Assembly (NCBI GenBank): GCA_003667245.1
Contig: RCNN01000161.1
Coordinates: 1 to 64,000 of the forward strand
Direction of reading: 5' to 3'
From: Heterostelium multicystogenum
Taxonomy: Eukaryota > Evosea > Eumycetozoa > Acytosteliales > Acytosteliaceae
DNA length: 64,000 bases
Numbering within the stretch: the first letter of the stretch is position 1; every line of letters begins with the position of its first letter. Position numbers and translations under genes: made by a program. Shown here one piece after another: positions 11,580-24,017 of this stretch. Below the pieces are notes generated by a model. It was not told the origin of the DNA. It made no database searches and was given only the letters and a program-made list of their open reading frames with translations.

Positions 11580-14500
11580 TGTAATTTTTTGTAGAATTTC
11601 CTGTTTCTTTTTCTTCCTTGAATTTGAAAGCTTTGGATCTACATTCGAAATACTATTACTATTACTATAATTATTCAATAGTTTTGAATTTGATTGATGA
11701 CTTTAGTTCCATGGTATTTCTAAATTTAATAATATAAAGAATAAATAAATAAATAAATATATTTAAATAAAATTAGTAAATATTAATATAAACTTATTAT
11801 TTGGTTATTATTATTATAAATAAATAAATAAATCTTGATAGATTTAACTGTAAAGAGTATTATTATAAATTATATAACAAAATGCACATACAACTAACCC
11901 AACTAAAATGGGTAAAAATATATGGATAATTAATGATAACAAAGTGTAATGAAGATATTTATCATAAAATAATGGCTGGCTGTTAATTTTTAAATATGGA
12001 AATTGTATTGTATTTTTATTTAGATTTGATGTTATGTGATGTTATATTATGATATGTGATTCTGATTTGATTTGATTTGATTTGGATTGGATTTGATGTG
12101 ATCTGATTGTGAATGTTTTTTATATTTTATTTATTTATATATAGAATCAAAACAATCCAATTGTTATTGGGAGTGATTTGAAAAGTTGATCAAACAATAA
12201 ATGATTACAATTAAATATTACAAACAACACTACTACTACTAACTACTATTTTATTATTATTATTATATTAAGATATAATATTATTTTTATTATGTATTAT
12301 TAATTATTTAAATTTGTACATCATCATCACTAATCCACTCAAAATATATTTATTAAATTTATATTTGTCGACACCCAACTACTGCTGCTACTACTTCTCC
12401 AAACTTTTTAATGAACTATCTCATATTATTAAATTCATTTTTCTTTTTGAAACTACTTTACAAAAATGACATATATCTAATTTACACAAGTTAGAATTCC
12501 AACCAATACAAAAGAGGAGTTCGTGGATTTATCATGTGAAGAAAATCAACATTTTCGTATTATTGTAAATTGAATCCATTAGTAGTTTATTGATGGAAAA
12601 ATGGAAAATGAATGGATGGATGGATTGATTCGATTGATTGATTGATTGATGATTTGATTGATGGTGTGGGTAGATGGTGTGGTGGTATTTATTCAACTTT
12701 TATTGGATTGAATATATAGACAACAACAACAACAAAAACACATTATACAAGTCATATTATTTATATTACTATTTTCAGTATGTAGTAATGCAGAATCTTA
12801 CAATTATTACTATCAGTGATATTGATAAGGATATAATGATTATTTCTAATATTTTGATTGATATTGAGTTGATCCAACAGATGTCTATGTTTATACTTAT
12901 ACTATTTTTATTCTGATGAATGAATTATTATTATTATATAAATATATATATAAATTGATGTGGTTCTTATTCTGATTTAATTTAATTTATTATTAATTAA
13001 TTTGGTGATTGTTTAGATTGGATATGATTAGAAAGGAAATATGTTATTATTATTAGGTTAAATAGGGAGATAAAGTCAAATTGAATTATTCAAGTTGTTC
13101 CAAATTTCAGTTTGCTATTTAATTGTAGGATTGAATTTTTTAATTTAATTTGGTTTGATTTGATGAAATTGGATAATGATGTTTATTGATTGATTGATTA
13201 GATTGATCATACAGCAAACATCAACTGGTACATCTATCTTTCTATATCTATCTACTATTACTATTTATATTTGTATTGGAGTGAGTGACAATTATTATGT
13301 ATTTGTATGTGCTTTTAATAAATATTGATCAGTAATACTATTATTATTTATTTTGAATATTTTCAGTTGTTATACAACAACTTATTCTCTCTACTACTCA
13401 TTTTACTTATGTCATAAATGGTAGTGATTAAATTAATATATTTATAATAATAATTATTATTATTATTTTTTACTTCACATTTCATCTCCTTTATCCACTC
13501 TACCTCCTACTACTCTTAATAATAATTCACCCCCACATCTATAACTACAACAACACATAAATACTCTCAACATCAACAACACAACAATAAATTAGTGCTC
13601 GACTCAGAACCACTACTACTACTAATTGATCACCACCATCTTAATCTTCATCTACAATTTAATTTGATGTGTTATTCTTGATGATTGAGTGAGCGAAATT
13701 TGATTGATTGTGTGTGTGAAGTGTTTTTATTTATTTGGGGTGTGTGGGAAAATGAGATATATTATTTATAGTAGTTGTTTGATGTATGATCATTCTTATT
13801 TAGTTGCTTGTTGATGTTTGTGTTTGTTGTGTATAGCATGTATGAATTACATTAATAGAATTTGACTTGATAACCAAGTTGTTGAATAGGGAAGTTGTTG
13901 TTGTTGTTATTAGTTAATCATTTATTAATAGAATTGAAGAAGAGTCTAAAACATTGATGATTGAACTGTAACTACTACTGCTACTACGACTGCTTACTTC
14001 TTCATCATTTGTTATACAAATGCACCTGCTACTAATAATATTAGATAACAAGTAAAGCATGTAAGAAAGCAATAGAGAGAATTAATTATGATGATCATAA
14101 ATATAAATGATAACCACCATGTTTAATTCACCCACAACTTCCAATCATTCGATTAGGAAACTAGAACAACACCCTAATCTTCATAACAATTAAGTATGAT
14201 GATGATTATGGTGGTGTTGATGATGACCATTACCACCAGTATGAAGCTAAACAATGCTTCACCACACATCTGAAGAAACATACAAACAACATCATCATCA
14301 TTTTCAACAACAACAACAACAACAACAACATCAGTTAGTTGGTTTACTTTTCTCTTCTTGTATTTCAGATTAATGTATATTTCCAAGAGATTATCATATA
14401 CGATTGCTTTTGTTTTTCTGTTGCACCAATTACCTCTAAATTTCTAAATGGCAAAGAAACAAAAGAAGTATAGATGCTTTATATGTGTATTAAACATTAT

Positions 14501-16317
14501 TTTATAGAAAGTGTTGAATTGTGCGTATCAGGTGCATGATGATCAAAGTTGTAAGCTGGAAGACTCTTTATAAAATAGCCCCAAATTAAGAACATTGATC
14601 AACTTAAAATATATTATTATATAATAACTAATGAATAGATTGTGTTGTTAAAAATTACCACTGTGAATGAATGGTTTTTCTTTAAATGGAATGAGTGTTT
14701 AACATGTGATATATATATATATATAAATTCATTGATGTACATTCATGAATTCTTATGTTTTAAAAAAGAATTGGAACTCACAACATCCTTTTAAGGAATT
14801 CCAATGATCATTGAGATTGAATATATATTAAAATGATTTGACAGGGAGATTTACTTAAAACTAATTATACTTTACCTATTATATAACTTATAAAATATAT
14901 TATAAATAATATTCTACTACTTATTTCTTTTAGATTAAAATTTAATATACTATTTCTTTTGTTGTTAAATTTAAACTGGAATTTCCTATTATTTAACTTA
15001 CTATTTTTGTTTTACTTATTTATATTGATACAAGTATTATTTATATTATTAGTAATATTGATAAATATATAAATATAATATATATTATGATATGATAAAG
15101 AGTAACTGTAACATATGTTAGTGTTTAAAAACAAAGAGATAAAACTGAAAACACTTATTTGTTAGGGTTTTTTTTTTTATTTGTTTTGGATGATGTTGTT
15201 TTTATTTCTGTATACACAAATGTGTTAAGTTAACAGTTATTTATTATAGATCTATTTTATTAGTTCATTAGGAATTGGAACGATATGATATATTTTAAAT
15301 AATGAAATTTGTAAATTAAATAGCAAATTAACTTCTTTCAAAAATAATAAAGGAAAACAATAATAATATTACTTGCTTTTTTAATCAATTATCTAATATT
15401 TTATAAACTTTTAATGAAACTATGAATATAAGTTTCAACTATCATCTTTAAAACAAGAGATAAATATCAATTTTTGAAATATATCCCAAGTTTTACTTAA
15501 ATTCAAACACAAACATAAATAAAATAATTTGATGATTGTTTTGTTTGTTTTCCAGTTTGTTAATTATAGAAATGTAGCTTTCAAAGTTATTATAAATTAT
15601 AAATGAGGAGAAATAGTTTTGTTTCATAAACTATATTATGGGGTTCCAATATCTCTAAAAGGTTCTGAAATTAGAAATATTCTTTTTTCTTGTTGATGAT
15701 CTTTTCTTTAAAAATACTTTATTATCTCACAATTAAAATAGATATAAAGGAACTTGAACTATTCATTAATCAATTTGGAATGGGAGGGACCAAATAAATT
15801 AAAGGACTAATTAAAGTTCTGATAACATAGTAGGAGTGGAATTAATCACAATCGGAGGGTATTAAATTTTATACAGGTTAAGTTCATTTCTTATACTAAA
15901 ATGGGTATAATCCAATGATTCTTTCAAAGTAATTTGAAGTTTTTTGGTTTTTGTTTGTGTTTTTAGTTTTTATCAGATTCCAGACAGACATACAAACAGA
16001 CATACTCATCCTAATATAAACATACAAACAAACATACAATTTACAAATTTGTTAATATTTATCTTTTTTATTATTATTATTTAGTATTATTTAAAAATAG
16101 TGTTTGTAAAGTATGATATCAATGTTTATTATTAATAATAATATTATTATTTATTAAATTGTTAAACTTTTGTTTTTATATATATCTTATATCTTCATTA
16201 TCATTATATATATTGTAGTTTGTAGTTTGTAGTTTTTTAGTTTGTAAGTTGTAGGTTGTAGTTTGTAGTTGTGCAGTGTTATTTATATATACATATACTT
16301 ATTGGAACAGAGTAATT
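11580..16317. other. 4.7-kb AT-rich gene-free region
   Basis: Strings of TTA/TAA, TGAT and short A/T runs with no coding signal on either strand. Open frames at 12674-12916 and 14174-14386 are products of simple repeats (the latter a GTT run). It separates the F-box/WD40 gene from the PIP kinase gene, with outward transcription from both, so it should contain both promoters. I found no tRNA or recognisable ncRNA. Confidence 0.5.
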
Positions 16318-16604
16318 ATGTTACAGTTTAATAGATTTAAAACAAAGATTAGGAATGCACCTATGTTCAATAAGAATGGTGCATTGTCAAATAGCACTGG
16401 TTCTACTACTGGTGTTGGTGGAAACACTAAGGCAAACTTAACTAAAAAGCTATTCAGTGAAAGAAAGATTATAGTTGTAGGCGAAGAAGGTTCATTCATT
16501 TCTAGTCTACTCACAAGTGTACTCATTCAATTCGAGTGCACTGTCACCTATCTATCTCTGACCTTTGTAAACAATAATAGAAACAGCCACAGTAGTGACA
16601 GTAA

Positions 16605-16637
<33 letters not shown>

Positions 16638-19550
16638 TAGCAGAAGTAACAGTATTAGTAACAATGATCAAACAAATACTACACACAGTAATCTTGATAA
16701 CAATAACAGTGGAAATATAAATACAGTATCAATTAATATGTCAAAGTGTTGGGTTAGGAGTGGACCAAATATGTATGCAACTGTTGACCAGGATGAGTTG
16801 TCGCATGTCATGAATTCAATTGTAAATACTATGAGCGATGCAGATTTCGTGATACTATGTTGCGAGTGGGCTGAATATAGACAACTGTTTGACCAGCTTG
16901 ATGTATTGTCACGCTGCTGCAAGCTTGCCTCAGTGGCAAGTGTCATTCTCGCCTTCCCAATGGGTGTCGAGGACGAGTCAATCACTCAGCTCTCAGGCAG
17001 CAGTCCATCGAATGGAAAGTCAATCGAGTCGATCTTCGAAGGCATTTCTACAACATTCTTGTTCTATTCTGCACTGATGCAGTGGTTGTTCATAGGCCCT
17101 CCAACCACAACGAAAAAGTGGAGCTCAGTGGTATCAACAATTCAATCGACGATGGTGGATGCTACTGGTTAGATTGCGAAGATCTTATAAAGGTTATAGT
17201 AGAGATAGTTAGACAAACATTGGAGCACAACAGTGACGGCAGTCTGTCGGATAGCAATGAAGGTGGCCATGAAAATCGAATGTATATAATAACTGGTGGA
17301 GAGAGTCTTAGCAGCAAGGATATCGCGCTGGTTCTCAACAACGAATTGCATATGACAACACAAGACTATAAAGGTGATAGAGGCAATGCTATAGCAAAAT
17401 TCTATCAGTATCTAAAGTCACCCATATCCACCATCCAATCACCCGACATCGAAGTATTTCTCAACCATCATCCCACAACATTCTCAGAGTTTATCACCAA
17501 GTGCCAAAACACACAAATATTCCACAATAACCTTTCCAAATCACTAGAGATCGCAAAAAGAAAACAGAGTTTAACCAGTAGCACCGGTAGTAGCAATAAC
17601 ATCAACAGCAGTGCGGAAATAACTAACTCTCTTGGATCGTCAACATCATCTGTTTCTTCCACATCCTCATCAACATGCGAAAAGAATGCTGTATTAGGAT
17701 CACCTCCATCGCCACCCATCAATAATAATATCAATACTTCAACAACAACTACAGCAACAGCAACTTCAACAACATCGACTACAACAGCAACAGCAACCTC
17801 AACGACTTCTTCTATTACATCTAGTGCAATCAAGATTGTATCATCGCCATTTTCATTTTTAAAATACTCCAAAGCTTTAAGTAGGTTTATTATCTTAACT
17901 ATTGATTGCAAAAGAATGATCCTTACTAATTTGAAAATCAATAGTTGAAGAAACTATATATAAATCACCTGCAGCATCAAAGAAGACTCAGGAAAAAGAT
18001 AGAGAAACTGATGTATGGATTTCATTGCTTACAACTGGATTCAAGAAGATGCTTGATTCTAATAATTCAATTGATGACCAACCAATATCTGATACAGATT
18101 ATCAAAAAGAATCAACCTATGATTTCTTAGAGTAAGTTTTTGATGATCTCACTAATAGTACATCTTATTTACTAATCAACCTTCAGCGATAATCAATCGA
18201 ATTGGACTTTAACAAGCTATGCACCAAAGATATTTAATAGTATAAGACAGTTTTATTTAATAGATCATTTTTTGGTATGTATTTCTTTGATTATAGAAGA
18301 ATTTAGTTTTAGCAATATTCTAATGATCATCATGGTTTGTCATTTAGAAATCAAATGGTAGCAATGATAGTGGGATATTGGACTTTGAACAAGTTAAAAC
18401 TATTGGTAGAAGTGGCAGTTTCTTCTTCCAATCAAACGATGGACGATATTTCCTAAAGACATTACCCAGTAATGAATTTCTTACTTTTTCAAAATTCTGC
18501 CTTCCTATTATCAGGTATGAAGCATTATCATTATTCTTGATGGAGCACCATCAGATTTTACTAACTTTTATTGATCTTTAGCATATTCAAAAGTATTCTA
18601 ATAACTTACTACCGAGATTTTATGGATTATACAGGCTAAAAGGAAAATTACATTTAAATAACAATTCAACAACATCTTCATCTACAGGCTCAAATACAAA
18701 TGGTTGTGGCGATAATGGAAGTACAGGAAGTAGTAGTGGAAGTGCCACAAATTTACACTCTGACAATAATAGTGCAGGCACTGCGAGTAATAGAGATGTT
18801 ATTTTCATCATCATGGAGAATCTATTTTACAGTAATCCTATGGTGGAGCTACATGAGAGGTACGATCTCAAGGGAAGCACCGTAGGTCGATACGTAGCCA
18901 CTGAGGAGCTTGAAGACCTTTCACTGCACACCCTCAAAGATTTAAATCTAAAGCGTAAGCTTTATATTGGTCCTTACAAGAAATTGTTGGTTGCCCAACT
19001 TGAGGTTGATACAGAATGGCTCCTTAACCACTCAATATGCGACTACAGTCTGTTGGTTGGAATTCATTTGGGTGGACAACCGAACTCTATCAACGAAAAA
19101 GATAAGGACAAAGACAAACCAACATCGAACTTCAAGGACATTTCATTCTTTAAAAAAGATTTTAACGGTATGCTTTCAAGCACTACCAAACCGATGCATG
19201 TCATCCCAATTCGGAATGGAAAGCCAACGAGTCCACCGATACTGTCTAGACAAGACTCGGTGAATCAAGTAAGATTCAGCGCAATGTCGGTGGAAAACGA
19301 TCAGCACAATGCAGACTCTGAGCAAAGCGATGACAGCATAAGTGAGCAAGAAGACGACGATACTCTCGGCTTCGAAGAGGGAACCATCTACTACGTCGGA
19401 CTCATTGACACATTGACCACCTACGACATGAAGAAGCGTGGAGAACACGCAATCAAATCTGTACTCTTTGACAAGACACAAATTTCAGCTGTCAGTCCCA
19501 AAGACTATAGAACCAGATTCATTAAATATATACAAACAATAGTTGAATAG
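16318..19550 (+). CDS. Phosphatidylinositol phosphate kinase with N-terminal NmrA-like Rossmann domain
   Basis: Exons 16318-17880, 17945-18131, 18187-18274, 18348-18514 and 18582-19550. The N-terminus has a Rossmann start (KIIVVGEEGSFISSLL) followed by poly-Ser, then DADFVILCCEWAEYRQLFDQ, CYWLDCEDLIKVIVEI, MYIITGGESLSSKDIA and HHPTTFSEFI. These are typical of NmrA-like NAD(P)-binding proteins. A Ser/Thr-rich linker leads to the PIP kinase domain: YAPKIFNSIRQFYLID, GRSGSFFFQSNDGRYFLKT, VIFIIMENLFYSN, RYDLKGSTVGRY, CDYSLLVGIH, the catalytic-loop region YYVGLIDTLTTYDMKKR, and activation loop ISAVSPKDYRTRF. It should phosphorylate PI(4)P or PI(5)P at membranes; isoform specificity is not clear. 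Breaks by one base at about 17115 (A run) and 18495 (A run). Confidence 0.85.
16600..16645 (+). repeat. AGC/AGT codon repeat encoding poly-Ser
   Basis: Simple repeat of serine codons inside the NmrA-like part of the PIP kinase gene, switching from AGC to AGT half way. Such homopolymer tracts are common in dictyostelid proteins. Confidence 0.9.
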
Positions 19551-19941
19551 TATAATATAATAGAATCTTAATCAAAAATCATAATCTAAATAAAAACAAC
19601 AAAAACTAAAGTATTTTATTTATTAGATGAACGGATGCTTTAGAAATATAGTTATTTCTTGTTTGATCCCTCAACCTACAATCTCATCAATAGTTCATTT
19701 ATCTCCACTAATTGTCAATCATAGAATCAATATATTAGTGGTATATAGGGTATCAATCATGATTTCATAATCATAAGCGACTAGCCATTGGCCACAATCA
19801 TAACAAATAAATGGTTGTAGTAAACATTAATGTTGAGTTTAATTTATATATTATTATTATTATTATTGTTATTATTAATTATTGTTTTATTTTAATATTG
19901 TACTTTAATGTCTGATTTGAGTATGTAACTTTCTTGAATCT
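19551..19941. other. Convergent intergenic stretch
   Basis: AT-rich DNA between the 3' ends of the PIP kinase and uS5m genes. It includes a TTA repeat near 19850. No gene seen. Confidence 0.5.
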
Positions 19942-21129
19942 TCAACTTTTTTGAGATGCAATGAATTGTCTACGTTTGTATTTGCTCATTGGGTCTACTG
20001 GTGCTCTCTCTAGATCTCTGTGGTCGTTGTCAACCATCGATTCGTCGCTGAATGATTCGTCGTCCTCCAATGTACGTATAGAGTCGCAAAGGATGTCGGC
20101 ATTTTCTTGATCACGATCGACTGGCTTCTCTAAGTCATAGAGGAACTTGCCGACGAGACCAAAGTTGTATGGGTCTGATTGACGATTGGGGATGCATGAA
20201 GCCATCAAGTCGCTTAAAGTCTGACGCTTCTCTTTTAAGGTGCTTGGGGTAACCAACTTCTTACCGGTGACACGTGCCAACTCGTCTGGATTGATAAAGT
20301 CGGGCAACTTCTTTTGAATGACATTGAAAATGTTTCTCCATGAACGACGTCCATATGTTCTAAAATCTACACCATGGAGACCGAGTGACTCTAATATAAT
20401 ATCTTGTTTCTCTCCGGACAATGACATGTCGGTCATACCGGTCTTGAAGAATCTGATCTTTGTGCTTCTAAACTTTAAATCCAAACCACTTGGTAGTGTT
20501 CTATCTTGATATCTGTTGATTGTGATTGCGTTTCTCTCAGCATCTCTAGATGCACGCTGAAGAGCGACAGCGGCGGTTTCACCTTTACCGTAACCAAGAC
20601 CACCAGTACCTGCACCGTTACCTATGAAAACGAGAGTAGAGAAAGAGTTGATACGTCCACCCTTGGTGACTTTAACGTGACGACCGACATCGACGATGAA
20701 GTGTTCGTTCATCTGGTTCTCTTCTTCGTCCATGGTTGGGTCCATGGGGTCACCCTCACCAAGCTCCATTTCTCCCTTCTCGTTCTCTTGCTCCTCACCG
20801 ATGATGTCGTCGTCGACATCCATAGTCTTGTTGTGCTGAGCTTCGAGCATCTGCTTGGTTGTACGGATTCTACCGACATCCTTTGGTGAGAAAGGTGAGG
20901 TGAATGGCTTACGATGTGGGTCTCTGACGTAGTGTCCGCTGTATGCTGATGGTTCGTATTGCTCGTCGAGGGTCTTTGCGATGTTGATAGTCTGCTTGAT
21001 GTCATCTGCCTCCTCAGGTGACAACTGTTTATTGCTCTTAGCATAAGACATCGAGTTCAATCCATTGCTGCAAGATCCAACCAAAAATCGCACATTCTTG
21101 CTATTTACAGTTCTACTCAACATCATCAT
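19942..21129 (-). CDS. mrps5: Mitochondrial small-subunit ribosomal protein uS5m
   Basis: 395 residues in one exon. I take ATG 21129 (MMMLSRTVNSKNVRFLVG), which gives a basic, hydroxylated mitochondrial targeting sequence. The hydrophobic extension upstream starts only with TTG and is untranslated. The S5 double-stranded RNA-binding fold is clear: HVKVTKGGRINSFSTLVF, GNGAGTGGLGYGKGETAAVA, then RASRDAERNAITI. The S5 C-terminal domain follows (LHGVDFRTYGRRSWRN; DELARVTGKKL). A C-terminal extension of about 110 residues ends YKRRQFIASQ. It belongs to the mitochondrial ribosome decoding region. Confidence 0.92.
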   Translation of the reverse strand: MMMLSRTVNSKNVRFLVGSCSNGLNSMSYAKSNKQLSPEEADDIKQTINIAKTLDEQYEPSAYSGHYVRDPHRKPFTSPFSPKDVGRIRTTKQMLEAQHNKTMDVDDDIIGEEQENEKGEMELGEGDPMDPTMDEEENQMNEHFIVDVGRHVKVTKGGRINSFSTLVFIGNGAGTGGLGYGKGETAAVALQRASRDAERNAITINRYQDRTLPSGLDLKFRSTKIRFFKTGMTDMSLSGEKQDIILESLGLHGVDFRTYGRRSWRNIFNVIQKKLPDFINPDELARVTGKKLVTPSTLKEKRQTLSDLMASCIPNRQSDPYNFGLVGKFLYDLEKPVDRDQENADILCDSIRTLEDDESFSDESMVDNDHRDLERAPVDPMSKYKRRQFIASQKS

Positions 21130-21615
21130 TCTTTTTCTTCTTTTATCGATATAATAATCAAGATATAATATTATATATGAAAAAAGAAAGAAAAAAACAA
21201 CTATGATAAATATATGAATAGATATATGATCAAAAAATTTTGTACAAAACAAAGCACTCTTTTCTGAAATTAGACGACAACTAAATTTTTATTTTTTTTG
21301 ATTTTTTTTTGCTTTTTTTTTCTTTCCAATGATTGTCATGAAAAACTCTCTATTTACAAAAGACCTATAAATATTGTAAAATTAGAAACCACTTAGAGAA
21401 TTATAAATGGAAAATTGATATGGTAAATAAGTGGATCAGAAGAAGAGATAAAACTGTTAAAATAGACAGGAAATTTCTTTTTATTTATAGGTGATCCTTG
21501 TAAAAGGTTTATTTTAATTATTTGCCATTGTGAATTCAATTAAATGAATGTTTAGGGTCCAATTTTTTTTATACATTTGGTAAAGATTTAGAGAAATTTA
21601 AATCGCTAGTGGTCA
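21130..21615. other. Intergenic stretch with T-rich tracts
   Basis: Upstream DNA of uS5m, with long T runs near 21288-21325 on the plus strand. No gene seen. Confidence 0.5.
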
Positions 21616-21765
21616 TCAAGCAGTGCATGACATACATCTGTAGAGACAGAAATCATCAAATGGCTCACATAGTTCACAGCACTTTCTTGGGAGTGCAGCT
21701 ACCATTCCAATAATCAAAAAGATTACGAGCAATAGCAAAGTAAAGAAATTAATGTTGTTCATCAT
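21616..21765 (-). CDS. Small secreted cysteine-rich peptide
   Basis: A 49-residue open frame, ATG at 21765 (second ATG 21762), stop TGA. Residues 1-25 form a strong signal peptide: NNINFFTLLLLVIFLIIGMV then AALP as a likely cleavage region. The mature part of about 24 residues holds six cysteines: RKCCELC, EPFDDFC, LYRC, MSC. The even number and close spacing suggest three disulfides. No family recognised. It lies alone between uS5m and the methyltransferase on the same strand, with AT-rich flanks on both sides. The coding part is distinctly less AT-rich than the flanks. It could be a secreted signal or defence peptide, but this is inference only. Confidence 0.65.
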   Translation of the reverse strand: MMNNINFFTLLLLVIFLIIGMVAALPRKCCELCEPFDDFCLYRCMSCTA

Positions 21766-22525
21766 TCTAGAATTTGAAATTTATTATTTTTGAATATTAA
21801 TAAGAAATATTAGAATTGGATAAAAATATATGCAAACCTTAAAAAACTGTTAGATTGATTGATTGTTGTTAAATGTATTTGTTGTATTAATTTAATAAAT
21901 TGGTTTATTGGATTGATGATTTATCAAAGTTGACATCTTGTCCATTATAGTTATTTTAATCCATCATCCAAATGTCAAACAAAAAAATCGAATGTAAATG
22001 TCTTCATGTAAATTTCACTAACTGTTACTGAAGTTAGCCTAAAAAGTTTCATTTTTGGGGTGAATTAGAGAGATTTTGTGTGAAGTTATGAATTTTCCTT
22101 CATTTTTTGTTGATTTATTTGAAGATGCTTAGGTGAAACAAATAATTAGGAATTTATCAATTTTTTACAATTGATCAACACCAAAGAATGTAGGTGTATT
22201 TGGCTGTGTAGTGTACTATTATAAGAAAAACATTAAGGAGACAATTTGGGAGTACAATAAATGGAGGGAAATTGAATGCTTTAAAATTTACTGAATTGGT
22301 ATTCTTCATGGAACAACCCATTGTCGGATTGGTTATAGGAAATTGGCATGTTATTGATTGACATGATATAAAATTTTTCAGCTATCAGTAGGTAGTGTAG
22401 GACTAATCATTCCTGCATTAATATCTATTTTTTGAATTTGATTTATTGTTTTGGGGCTCATTTTGATTTAGACACAATCATGATTGAGCAGAGCTTTTGT
22501 AAAAAATAAACAACTCAAAATCTAT
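21766..22525. other. Intergenic stretch
   Basis: AT-rich DNA between the small Cys-rich peptide gene and the methyltransferase gene. No gene or RNA seen. Confidence 0.5.
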
Positions 22526-23665
22526 CTATTTCAATGCAACAATATAGACATTCCATGCTGCAGTTTGTGGTATTGATTGAACTTCAATATATCTATCTTC
22601 TTCAAAACTGTGGTCTTTAGAGTTGTCACTATGTCTACGCTGGGGGCTCTCAACACTTCCTGATCTTTGTTTCATTTGTTTGATCTTTTTCATTTTCTTT
22701 TTCTCCAAGTATTTCTTTTTGTTCTCATCTACTATCTCTTCATCACTGTACTCATCATTGGAAGATTCCTCTTGGTTCTCCTCAGTTGACAAACCAGAAA
22801 GATTGCTATTGGCTCTCTCGTACTCATCTAAAAACGCACTTCTCTCATTTCTCCACCAAACCTTGACTTCCTTGAAGCCAGCCTCCAAAAGCATATACTT
22901 CCATTCTGGAATGGTCCATACTCTAAAATTATAGGTGAATGCTTGCGGTATACTTGATTGGTCTGGGAACTCGAAGGAAATGCTACACTTTATAGAATTA
23001 TTCATGGCATTGAAATTATCATGTCTCCATATATATTTGAAAGTAGGGAACTCTCGGCACTGTACAATATCTCTTGTGGATTCATAGCCACCGAAAAGAT
23101 CGCAAATAAACATGCCATCAGAGACCAACGTATCATAAACAATACGGAAGTACTCTAATACCTCCTGTCGCCTGTGAAATAGGCAGAGACTATAATTAAA
23201 AGTTGCTATCAGGTCGACCTTTCTTGAGGTGTTTACTTCTCTGTCTATTACATTGGCGTTTATCAGCTGGACACGAGAGGCAGCAGCCCCAATTTGGCTT
23301 ATATGACGATTTCTTGCTGAATCAAGGGTCTCTTTGTCTAAATCGACACAGATGGCCTGTCTCTCTGGATCAGACTTTACCCATTCTGTGCCCAAAACAG
23401 AAGTACCAGAAAAGTCTTCTTTGAATATCAAAGCCTTTCTGTGGCGAAGCTGACTAAACAATAAACTACAGAAGGCTACATCTGACTTTGGGCTCTGAAC
23501 GGCCTCCTCATATAGTACATGTCGATCTACTTGCTCAGCAATAGTCTTGTTGCTATTAAAAAATGAATTACTTTTTTGGAAGGTACTTGATTCTGGACCC
23601 AAATCATCACGATCTATATTTTTAGTTTTCCTTGATTTATTTGTTAAGTGTTTAGTCTTTGTCAT
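22526..23665 (-). CDS. Class I SAM-dependent methyltransferase
   Basis: 379 residues, one exon, ATG at 23665. The Rossmann methyltransferase core spans about residues 75-270. Motif I is EDFSGTSVLGTEWV, the acidic end of strand 2 is ICVDLDKETL, and motif IV/post-I is DLIATFNYSLCLFHRR. Later parts read YDTLVSDGMFICDLFGG and FRVWTIPEWKYMLLEAGFKE. The D/E-F-x-G-T motif with V-D-L-D resembles a family present in bacteria and plants; its substrate is unknown. Insertions rich in Asp, Glu and Lys (about residues 290-350) interrupt the C-terminal part before the last strand, AAWNVYIVALK. No targeting signal seen. Confidence 0.8.
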   Translation of the reverse strand: MTKTKHLTNKSRKTKNIDRDDLGPESSTFQKSNSFFNSNKTIAEQVDRHVLYEEAVQSPKSDVAFCSLLFSQLRHRKALIFKEDFSGTSVLGTEWVKSDPERQAICVDLDKETLDSARNRHISQIGAAASRVQLINANVIDREVNTSRKVDLIATFNYSLCLFHRRQEVLEYFRIVYDTLVSDGMFICDLFGGYESTRDIVQCREFPTFKYIWRHDNFNAMNNSIKCSISFEFPDQSSIPQAFTYNFRVWTIPEWKYMLLEAGFKEVKVWWRNERSAFLDEYERANSNLSGLSTEENQEESSNDEYSDEEIVDENKKKYLEKKKMKKIKQMKQRSGSVESPQRRHSDNSKDHSFEEDRYIEVQSIPQTAAWNVYIVALK

Positions 23666-23940
23666 AGTTTTAAATAGAGGTATAAATAAGACAGTATTTG
23701 ATCAGAATAATAAAAATGTAAGGCTAATAGTGACCCACTCCATAAAAGTCCATCCCACATTAACCCCCTTTTGACTTGGCCCCAAAAGATTAACCACCAA
23801 AATTTAAATTAAATTTCCTTTAAAGATGCATCACTTTTACCCCCATTTTTGTTTTCAAAAACAATGATATGTTCATTTTCAAGGACAATTCTCTGGATAA
23901 AGAACTCCACATTACTAATCAATCTTAAATATTCAAAGAT

Positions 23941-23959
23941 GAGGATGAACTTCATCCTC
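23941..23959. repeat. Perfect inverted repeat, 9-bp arms
   Basis: GAGGATGAA and TTCATCCTC separated by a single base. Confidence 0.85.
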
Positions 23960-23999
23960 TACTCTTTTTGTATAAATAATTTTTAAGATACAAAACTCC

Positions 24000-24017
24000 A
24001 TCCCATTACCATGGGAT
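24000..24017. repeat. Inverted repeat, 7-bp arms, 4-base loop
   Basis: ATCCCAT and ATGGGAT flank the loop TACC. Confidence 0.8.

Noticed and set aside
14174..14386. Minus-strand open frame with a poly-Val run
   Set aside because: It is a translated GTT repeat in AT-rich DNA, without domain, ATG context or splice sites.
21130..21252. N-terminal extension of uS5m with a hydrophobic segment
   Set aside because: It begins with TTG and is translated T-rich upstream DNA; ATG 21129 gives a normal mitochondrial leader.
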